DNA from: Sceloporus undulatus
Lineage: Eukaryota > Chordata > Lepidosauria > Squamata > Phrynosomatidae
Direction: 5' to 3'
DNA: 64,000 bases
Assembly: GCF_019175285.1 (NCBI RefSeq)
Contig: NC_056528.1
Location: forward strand, 47,975,218-48,039,217
Shown: piece after piece, positions 19,265-29,700 of the stretch
Layout of the letters: every line of letters begins with the position of its first letter
Position numbering within the stretch: the first letter of the stretch is position 1
Notes under the pieces: generated by a model
Seen by the model: the letters and a program-made list of their open reading frames with translations, nothing else
Databases searched by the model: none
What the model was told of the DNA's origin: nothing
Position numbers and translations under genes: made by a program

Positions 19265-19657
19265 TTTGAAACCACCTCTTTCTTCTCCTCAGTTATGGTC
19301 TTGGCTCCGCCCATAAGAGGGCAAAAGGTGGGCGGGGTTTGGCTTCACCGCCACGCCTCTTGTCTTCTCTCTCAGCCAATCAGGTTCGAGTTGGGCCGAA
19401 CCACGGCCCCAGCTCTGTTTCTCGAGAGGCTGGAGCGGGAGCGAGAGGCGACGCCTGACGGGAGTCGTAGTCCGTGAAGAGGAAGGTGCGGGGGAATGGA
19501 CATGAGGCGGAAAAGGGGGCGGGACTACGTTTCCCAGCAAGCCTCGCGGGAAGCGGATGCGACTTCCTCCTCCTCCTGCGCTGCTGTCGTGTTGTTTTCT
19601 GAGGGGAGGCGAAGGCAAAGGCGGAGAAGATGGTGGCGGAGAGCGACGGAGCGGAGG

Positions 19658-19667
19658 ATGGAGGCCG
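19658..19667 (+). CDS. ATG4A: ATG4A exon 1 (ATG GAG GCC G)
   Basis: A 10-nt coding exon, MEA plus one base, followed by GTGAGG. Human exon 1 encodes MES with the same length and phase. An upstream ATG at 19630 is in another frame relative to exon 3 and is less likely. Confidence 0.75.
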
Positions 19668-20736
19668 GTGAGGCTCCGGGGGATTCTGGGAAGGCATTTG
19701 TGCTTAATTGACCACCAGTTAATTAGTGGGTGGAGCCTCGTCGGACTAAGGCTCTGGGGACCTGGGTTCGAATCCTGCCTCAGCCTCAGAAGAGTCACAC
19801 TCTCTCAGCCTCAGAGGGCCAGGAAGAGGCCGCCAAAGGGGCTTCGTGGAACGGACAGCGGTTAATTCCTTCGCCTCACTGAATTAAAACGCAGGTCCAG
19901 CCTCCCTTCCTGGAAACAGGCCCAATAATAATAACAATAATGATAATAATGATATTTTGTGGCTGAGAAAGTGGCACCTTGGCCCTCAGCCCCCAAATAA
20001 TAGTAATAATAATAATAATAATAATGCTTCTGTGGCTGAAGCACAAAATAATAATAATAAATTATTATATAATAATAATAATAATAATAATAATTTTGTG
20101 GCTGACGCATTATTATTTATTAATTATATAATATTATTATTTGTGACTCAAGAACAAAATAATTTATTATTACTTATTAGGTAATAATATAATAAATATT
20201 ATATAGCAAGAACAATTACAATCCTATGTATAAAATTACCTTCATTCTCAGGGTCATAAGGTGCCTATGGTCCAAAACGCACGGCACAAACAACCCAGTT
20301 TGAGACCGCATTAACAGCCCTGGCTCAATGCTAGGGAATTATGGGGGCTGTAGTTTTGTGGCTCTGATGCCACAATGAACTACAATTCCCAGAATCCCCT
20401 AGCACTGAGCCAGGGCAGGTAAAGCGGTCTCAAACTGGGTTGTTTGTGCAGTGCGTTTTGGACCTCGGAAACGTAAATGGATTTCATCTTTGTAGCTGGG
20501 TCCCGCCTCCAAAGTATCTCATTACGTAAAGGAAGGTAATTCCGAAATCAGTCCGAAATCCAAAGCGTTTTGGAGAAGGGAGCCCAGACCTTGCCTTCGT
20601 TGCATTGTTATTTCTGTATTTACGAAGCCGCCTCTCTTAATAATGAGGGCTTTTGGTTTTAGTATCTGGTTCAGGAAGAGGTTTCCAACTTTCAAATAAG
20701 GATACATACGTTATAATAAGGAACAGCTGGTAATCC

Positions 20737-20775
<39 letters not shown>

Positions 20776-23700
20776 AATGAATGAATCTATAGGTCCTCCA
20801 GCACAACTGGTTGAAGTTGACCATAGAGTTGCACTGGAGGCCCTAGAGAAAACACTTCTCTAGGCATTTGCAGGTCCTCCAGCATCACTCTGTGGTTAAC
20901 CTCTGCCCAGTGTTGACCATAGAGTTTCACTGGAGGAGCTGGAAATCCCCAGAGAGGTGTTCTCTTTGGGGAAAAGAATAGTATCCTTTTATTTGCGTTT
21001 TCCCCAACATTTATGGGGGTACTTCGCCCTGAACCCCGGTGAATGTGGAGGGACTGCTGTAGTAAGAGCTTAAAGAAAGTCAGCCACACTGAACAGAAGA
21101 AACGTAAGGAACCTCAAGGTAACACTACACACAACAAACCTTGTTGACTAACAAACATAAAAGCAGACATAATCGATGGAATAAGCATGAGCAAACGATT
21201 CAAGACATACCTTCTTGGCAAGGAAAATGCTTTCCTTAGTTAGTGACAGCTACACAATCTCATTTAGAGTTAACCCTGGAGTGTGTCTGATGGTGTCAGG
21301 TGTGTATTAAGGTAGGTAATGAATGAATGTTTGTAACAATATGTGTGCGTTAATAATTTTAAAACAAAACCAGAACTGTTTGAATATTATGGTGGGACAT
21401 TTTGGCTTTCACTTTCTTCTTCATGTGTCTGTCCAGTAGTCTGTCCTCCTCATTTGCAGGTTTAATTATTTGCGGATTGGATTGATACGTTCTCTCTAGG
21501 AATCTCTCTTTCTAGGAATCTCTAGGAGGTCCATGATATAGAAATGTCTTAAGTAAATACATTTAGACATGACTTCATAGCCCTTGGTGCAATTGGTTGG
21601 AGCCACAGCAGTCGGTCCGAATGCATTTTTAAGTACAAGGACACCAGCGTTAACAAACAGGGTGACCATTTTCTTTATCTCTTCGAAATCTGCCGTGTTT
21701 CTTCCCTACTGTTCTTGGAAGGTGAACAAACTGCAAAGTTCAGTGTCACAGTGCTTTAATGTTATAAAGTAGTTCTTGTAATGTCAGATTTCCAATTGGA
21801 TGAAATCACTGTATCTTAACAAACTGCCTTTGCAGAGATCACTTTTTATCATGTTGGCTATTTCACATCATTGGATGTCCTTCAGGAAGAAAGATATTGA
21901 GTGGATTTCCCCATGGGATCCCGGAGGCAGCTGGATGAGGCTTCTTGGATGCTCCATCCCCCAGCATTGGGTTCTCTTTTAGCTGGAAGATGCTGTGTGT
22001 CCCATGACACTAATCTTAGCGGAGGAATGTGGCGAGAAAAAAAGGCGCATGGCCTTGCCTTTTAAAGCATAGCATGATCCAGGGAACTGCTGACGACTCG
22101 AGACTTGTATTGACCTCCTTAAGACTATTATTCTTGGGCAGAGATCAGAGCAGTGTTTAGCCTTGCATTGTTCTCTCCTGTCCTAGTACAGTTCTGCTTT
22201 AGTTGGCTGTCTGGCACGGTGGACGTTGTCGAGACTTAATTGGCCTTACACAATGCACAACAACAGAATGGCACGCAGCAGGGCAAGGCAAAACCAGAGC
22301 CATGTGTCCTTAACTGTCATGAATGATATTCTTAGACTGTCAGCAGCGTTTGCAAAAATGGTCGCTTGTTTCAGTTAAACCCCTCATTGCATCCGTCAGG
22401 GAGGTAAATAGTTTTATATTGTATTAGGCCAAAACATAAGCTGTTGCTAAGGTTCATCTAAGGCTGCTGCCACATTGCAGAATTAATGTAATTTGGCACT
22501 GCTTTAACTGTCATGGCTTTATCCTGTTTTAATATGTGGACATTTTATTGGTCCTTTTAAATTGATGAGTGTTTTAACTGATGTTGTTGGTCTGTTAATT
22601 GTTGTTGTTCCCTACCTGAGAAGGCTAAATATTTCACAAAACTACAGATCCTGGGATTCTATGGCATTGTGCCATGACAGTTAAAGTGGTGTCAAACTGC
22701 ATTTAACTTTGCAGTGCAGGTGCAGCCCAAGTATCTGTCTTTGTACAGCTGCACTTCTGCCTTTCCCTATAGATGTATACCTCAGTTAATGAAGTTAATA
22801 TGTTCCTAGGCATTCCTTCTTTAAAAGAAACGTTGGGACTAGAGGCAGAATTAATACAGGAGGAACTTTGCTTTTGAATACTAGGCTCTGCATAAAGGCA
22901 GGGAAGGCTACCTTTGTTTTGTTAAGTACTTCTGTATTGAAAACATTACCTTCCGCTTTTAAAATCACAGTAGACATTATGAAACTAAGCATGCACAATT
23001 TTCCACAGCTCTGCATATAAGTCTTTGTCTGCGTGTTTTGTATTTGAGGTTAGGAGGAAGAGGAATTGGCTCTGAACCAATTCCTGCTGAATTTACTGTT
23101 AGTCAAGTCAATAGGCATGTAGGCCACGGTGCCTAATGCTTGCCTCCTGCCACACAGGATCTGGTTTCAGCATTGGCTACAGCATTGAATCGCAAATGGC
23201 AAAGGCCATAGTCCAGCTGAAAGCAAAAGGTATGAATTCCAGGGCCCTAAAGGGCGGATGAAGTTTGAGAGTGCGGTGTGAGAATCACAGGACCAGGGGT
23301 TAGAATCCAACTCTGTGCAGGAACTGAGCAGGTGCCAAAATGGTTGGAGAAACAAGATGAATGCTCTCAATGTCATTTCCAGTTCTATTAACATGTGAAC
23401 AACTCGTTATTTTTAGCAGAGTATCTAGAAGAGCTTCCTGAAACAGATGAACCTGCCTGGATCTTGGGAAGGCAGCACCACCTTAAAACAGGTAGGTTGA
23501 AATGAGTAACTCACAACACTTTTGCTCAGTAGTTGTAGATCAGTGTTGTACACACATGACGTTGAGTGGTTTCTAATAAACAGATAAGCAGGGATTATGC
23601 AAGTGTGTGTTTGTGTGTGTTTGCTTGTTTGTGTGTGTAAATGAATGTTAAGATAGTTTCCATTACAGCAGCACTATCTGGAGCTGCTTTGGGGATGGTG

Positions 23701-26700
23701 ATATTGCACAGGAGAAAGATGGAGTGGAGGTGGTTTGAGGTGCCACTCTCACATGTAGTCTTCCATTCAAGCTTGTCCCATCTGTATGGGACTAGTGAAC
23801 AAATAACAGAAAGACTTGTGGAATGCTATGCAATAAGGCAGTGCTGGTGAACCTTTTAGAAGCCAAGTGCCCAAAGTGCAACCCAAAACCCACTTATTTA
23901 TTGCAAAGTGCCATGTCCCTCTAGTAACAAACTCTGGCAAACTCTGTGCTGGGGCGACAGCACATGTGCCCACAGAGAGTGCTCTGAGTGCCACCTCTAA
24001 TACACGTGCCATAAGTTCGCCATCACTGTAATAGGGTTTTCTAACCTTTCATGGACTGGTGGTCACATTGGGAGTTTTGCGGTGTCCATGGCTACTGTGT
24101 TAGGGATCCATCCTGTATACCAGGGATTTAAGAGACCTCCATTTCTACAGTGAACTGTCAAGAATTCTGGTATAGATACTGCATTGTTTTGCGGGACAAA
24201 AAGGAAAGTTAGGAGAAAAGTGAATTCAGGCGGGTTATAGACTGCCCATTTGGGGCCGTCTGGACCCGCCCCTTTCCCCGGAGTATCGGGGCTTCAGTGG
24301 CTACACCGGCAGCCGCTGAGGCCCCGATCCACCGCTGTTCAGGCTGCGGGGAAGCGGCAAAACGCCGCTTCCCCGCAGCCTGAAAAGGGGTGTCCTTGGG
24401 GCATCAAGCCCCAAGGACACCCCGCGGCGGCGGGGAGGGCCCCCTTCTCCCTTGCTTCACTGGGCGCAGCCATCTGGAGGCTGCGCCCAGCGAAGCAAAC
24501 CGGCGCCGCGGACCAGGAAGGAGCTCCGAAACGGAGCTCCTTCCTGGTCCGCGGAAAGGGCGCCCTAGGCACCCTGCCGCGGATTGAGGATGTCACGTCC
24601 GCGCCGCCCTGTCTAGAGGCGGCGCGGCCATGACGTCCTCACGGCGGTGGCCATGTGGAAGGGCCGCCGCCGTTTAATGCATGATGGGCACGCACTAGGG
24701 TTAGGGCGGTGCGGAAGCACTGCCCTTTTGTAATCCTAGTGCGTGCTTGTCACGCACTAAAGTGCCAGTATGTAACCGGCCTCAGTCTGTAAATTGAGCT
24801 GCATAGCTTCTTGTTCCATTCTTAACTTAGGAATGTTCCTTTGGTGCAGTTGTGAGATGAGAAATAACAGCAAAGAGACACTGGTAATGTCAGTTTCTAA
24901 TTGGAGCTCTCTAATTTTTATACTCATCTTTAATTCTAGAAAAATCTAAACTTCTTTCGGATATAAGCGCTCGCCTTTGGTTTACCTACAGAAGAAAATT
25001 TTCACCAATTGGTAGGTTTGCGTTCTGGGACATGTGCCCCCCTCCATCCCTGTCTTTGTTTTCTTCAGTGCATTACAGACCGCCTAAAAGTGGCGGTCTT
25101 CCGGCACTGCTGGTTGCTCCGTGAGGGAGCCGTAGCAGCCAAACCGCGCAGCTCCCGCGCGGAGCAAAAAAGAAGCCCCAAAATGGTGCTTCTTCCCGTG
25201 GCGCGGTTATGACACTGCGAGGCGCCAATGGCGCACTTGCAACATCATAAGCCCTGCGCGACGTGCGGACGCTATGCATCCGACACGTAATAATGGTGGC
25301 GCCTGTGTGTATAGGGCGCCGCCATTATTACACCCCCATCATGTGCTAGGAGTGAGGCCGGTGTGGACGCTAGGTCCCCGGCCAGCCCCTAGCACGTGAT
25401 GGAGGCGCCTCAAGAGCCTGTCTGTAATGGGCCTCTTTGTTTTCAAGAACAGAAATACGCAATTAGTTCTAAAAACCATCTCTCCTAAAGGCTGTTCGTA
25501 AAAGGATAGGGCTGTATCCTGCCCTGGCCCTGAATATAGTGAATTACTCATTACAGAACAAGTCTTGACACTTTTACTCTCATGCCTGTAAGGCATTTCT
25601 TCAATGCAGCATTTAGCGTCTAGTCATTGCTTTGAAGGGTGTTGTTGTCGGCACTTGGGTGCCTATTGTCCTCCCACTGTCAGGTGTGACATGGAACTAT
25701 ATTTTTACATTGCCATACCACACTGGCCAGATTCTTGGATATAAAGCACATACAGCCTAGCTTGAACCATATTTGTTTCCGTTTATCTTTGTGAATATTC
25801 TTCACTTGATTTCGGTTCACTGCTTTTTAGTTCATCGTGCTACAATTGGTTTCTGGCCCCTGCAGAAAGGAACAACTATGTGGGGTCTGGGGCCAATCCG
25901 CCCCAACTCCCCATGGGTTGTGCTCCTTCTGCACTAAACCCCAATAATTCAATTTTTCCTCTACAACCCTTCTCAAAATGGTAACAGGAAGTAGTTATTG
26001 TCACCATTTTGAGAGGGACAACATAGGAAAATAGAGGAATTTGGAGTAGAACAGGGTTCTGTGGTCCTTTGGGGGGGGGGGGGGGGGGGTATTTTCTTTT
26101 TTTTCCAATTTTGGGGGGGGGCTCTGTGTGAGTTTGGCACAAAAAGTGCCCCAAGTCATGCCAAACATTTTTTAAAATGTGAGGTGGAGGGGTAATAGGG
26201 GGTTTAGGGTTCGTAAAACAGGGCCCAAGAACTCACTTGCAGGCTGTATTGTGCCCACTTCTGTGCCAAAAGCTATTCCAGCGGCAAACTGTGGACAGGA
26301 CTAGACATTGGTTTATGACACCTATTCAGGTTCATGTGCTTTAGAGCCAAAGAAGCTTAATGATGCATTTTACTTCTTTTATAAGCACATAAACATGGTG
26401 GTTCTTGATCCCAGGTGGCACGGGCCCTTCCTCAGATGCTGGCTGGGGCTGCATGCTGCGATGCGGACAGATGATGTTAGCCCAGGCTCTGGTCTGTCGA
26501 CACCTGGGAAGAGGTGAGTCTGATCCTTTTTTGGTCAGCGAATTATTGTAATTTTTGGAGAGAAGTGAGGGTAATGTTTGGTAAAGTAAATGAAGAAGTG
26601 ACTTGCTGATATTTGGATCCCGAGTGTTCCCACAGCAGAGCCCTTAATTCCATACTATGTGCAAGTTGATTATAATGCTTCCGACATAGTAAACGGAGCC

Positions 26701-29700
26701 TTGTATGTTTTTGGGAACAAAGTGGTAGTATGGGGGTGGACAAAGTGCACCACTCCAGGGTCAGACATTGGGAAGGGGCTCCCTAGGCCATTTGAGGCTC
26801 AGGAGAGGTTTTGTTTAAAAAACAAGAAGTAGTTTTCGGGTCACTTCCTTTGGTTTAAAAAAAGTCTTCTCCTAGGCCTAAAATGCTCTAGGTTTGTCTG
26901 TTATTTTACTGCTATAATCCGCTTGGATTCCCTGAGATTAAGCAGAATATAAATTATGATTATTATTATCACAATTACTATTACTGGACTGTAGCTCCCA
27001 TGATACAAAATTGTAGGCATTGTAATCCAAAAAAATAACTTTTCCCAAGCTCTGATAATACAGCTTTGACTACAGTACTAAATTCAGCCTCACAATAATC
27101 CCAATTTTCATTTGGGGGGGGGGGATCCCAGATTCCCAATCTTTACGGCTTTGGAGATGGGTGTAAACATTTGCAGGCAACACCTGTGAAGACCTTAGAA
27201 GTTGAAAGAGCAACTGGATAATCCTTTTTGCATGGCATCTATGCAGTCCTGATTGTAATCCATGCTGTGAATATTTGATGGGACCATAGAGATGTTGTAA
27301 CCAATGGTATGCAGATGCCAGCTGTTGTCAGTGAATGTGTCATGTATGCAACTACAGAGTGTGGAGTTCAATCTGGTGCATATTTGTTTAGAAGTACAGT
27401 AAGCAAGTCCCACTGTTCCATGGGCTTTCTCCTTACAGAGGGCATACGATTCCCGTTTCAATTAATGCCTTTGCATTACCATTTCTTGTTCTTATTTCTC
27501 CTGAACTGTCTGCAAGTACCATTTGACATTTAAAACCTGGAATGATTTTCTCTCCAAGATTGGCATTGGGAGGAACACAAAAAGCAGCCTGAAGAATATC
27601 ACAGAATCTTGCATTGTTTCCTAGACAGAAAAGACTGCTGTTACTCCATCCACCAAATGGGTAAGAGCTGTCTCCCCCACCCCATCCCTTCATCTCACCC
27701 AGGCTATTCAGACTGCCAGGGCATATACATTTCTGTTAGTATCGGTTGAGATTATGGAAGAGTCATGTTTTTAAATATTTATGAAAGGACAAATTTTATG
27801 GTCAAGCTTCTGTTTTATGGTCAAGCTCCAACTCCTTTCTGTCAAATAAGCAATCTGCAAACCGCTCTGAGAGCCTTTGTGGCTGAAGAGCGGGGTATAA
27901 ATGCTCCTCTCTATGGAGAGGAAACAAACTCCTCTTTATGGAGGGTTCCAGTTTGTAATGGCTTTTGGACATGTGCAGAACGATATGCTAATGGGCCGCA
28001 GTTGACTGGCACTTTCCTGACACTTGTGTTACTCTGTGTGTCTGTTTCTATTTCTCATCCACACAGCACAGATGGGCGTTGGTGAAGGGAAATCTATTGG
28101 AGAATGGTTTGGACCAAATACGGTTGCCCAAGTGCTTAAGTAAGCAAGCATTGATATGTTCATTTGTTTATGTAATTTATATTTGGTTGAGAGAAGAAAA
28201 ATCCCAGTCCTAATTCTCTATACACAAGCCCACTTTCACACAGTGATGGTTTCCCCCACCAAAGAGCTTTTTTGGCATATTACAGCTTTGTCATGCTACA
28301 CAATTATAGCGATTTGATAGCATTTTCACTGCCATGGCTGTATCCTACAGAATCACGGGATTTGTTGTTTAATGAGGCGCTAGAGCTCCGTGACAAAGAA
28401 TTCTAAATGCCTCCCAAAACGATAAATCCCATGGAGCCATGGCAATTAAAACAGTATTGAAGTGCTATAGTTGTGGAATGTGAAAAAGACCTTAAGCACT
28501 ATGTTTTGTAGATTAGCACGAGTTTGTGTGGTTGAGTGTCCCATTTTATTAAATGTTTGGAATATTAATCTTCATTGCCATATCCAAGCATCTGAGGAAT
28601 GGAAATTGTAAATAGCGAAGCCAAAAGGCCATAAAATGCAAGAGATAAAATTGGTAACAGTTCTATATAAAGCTCAGGTGTAAATACAGTGACCATTTGA
28701 AGCAACACTATAGCTGGTAACAGAAAGTTTTGCTATGCTAGCTTAATGCCTGTAGTGGAATAGAGAACTTTGGTCTTGACTAAGCAGTTATATCAAGGGA
28801 GGCAGAATAAGGCTCTCCTACTGTTGTTGGGACTGTAGCTCCCATAATCCTAGAGAGCATAATCAAAGAGTGCTGGTGTTTGCAGTCCCAACAATAAACC
28901 TTACCTCTTCCCTCTCCAAAAACCCCTCAGGGAGCTGTTTTCTTTTAGACTTTCTATTTATACTTAAACCTCTGAGTAGCAGCATACCTTCATCAAAGCC
29001 TGTCTTGATTTTTTGCAGGAAACTTGCTCTCTTTGATGAATGGAATTCTCTAGCTGTTTATGTGTCTATGGACAACACTGTGGTGATTGAAGATATCAGT
29101 AAGTTTGATTAACATCTACAGTTACTGATCTGCGTACTTTCTACATTCAGTTGCGGTTTAGTTCCTATCTTGCTGGTAAAATGTGAAAGGGGATACTAAT
29201 GCATTATAGGCATTGCCAGCTAGAAGAGGCATGTCTTCAATCTCCCAGCTATTTGTTGTTATTTGTTATGTGCCTTTTCCATAACCCTGCCATATGGGTT
29301 TCTTGACAAAGTTTATTCAGAGGAAGTTTGCCATTTCCTTCCTCTGAAATGTAGCCTCCGATACCTGATGTTCCCTGATGGTCTTCCTTCCAAGTATTAC
29401 CTTTGCCTGAGTAAAAAACAAAACCAAACCCTGGAGAGCCTCTCCAATTCTCTTAACTACTTGAATGTCTTGTAAGGATAGTCTTTGTCCTAACCAGAAA
29501 ATCATTTAGACACACTTCACAGGTGGGCTGAAAGATGGGTTTACATAGGAACTGTTCCTGCCATTGAAACGAATGCAGAGTTCACTTCTATATTCTTTTT
29601 AAACATTCTTTAAAAATGTTTTTTTTACAAAAGACATGGCTTTTGCTTAGGACAGTCACAAACCGCTAGGGACTTAACAGCTAGCTTTTCCTGCCTCTTA

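Larger units (their letters stand above)
19015..19700. promoter_or_regulatory. Bidirectional GC-rich promoter of PSMD10 and ATG4A
   Basis: The two start codons (19264 on minus, 19658 on plus) are divergent and separated by about 390 bp of CpG-rich DNA. A CCAAT box (CAGCCAATCAG, 19374-19384) and GC boxes (GGGCGGGG) are visible, with no TATA box. Four matches to the ZNF143-type ACTAC..TCCC motif occur: 19524-19543 (ACTACGTTTCCCAGCAAGCC), 19077-19097, 19457-19473 and 19032-19052. This is the usual layout of a housekeeping divergent promoter; binding is inferred. Confidence 0.75.

Noticed and set aside
19289-19798. 169-residue open frame on the minus strand in the promoter region
   Set aside because: It lies in GC-rich promoter DNA where stops are rare, has no domain, and overlaps the start of ATG4A.
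19862-20184. Tyr-rich and Asn-rich frames
   Set aside because: They are translations of AAT/ATT microsatellite blocks.
24250-24633. GC-rich open frames and possible CpG-island promoter inside ATG4A
   Set aside because: The GC content is explained by a hairpin-chain element with inverted ends. No exon or start context is present.
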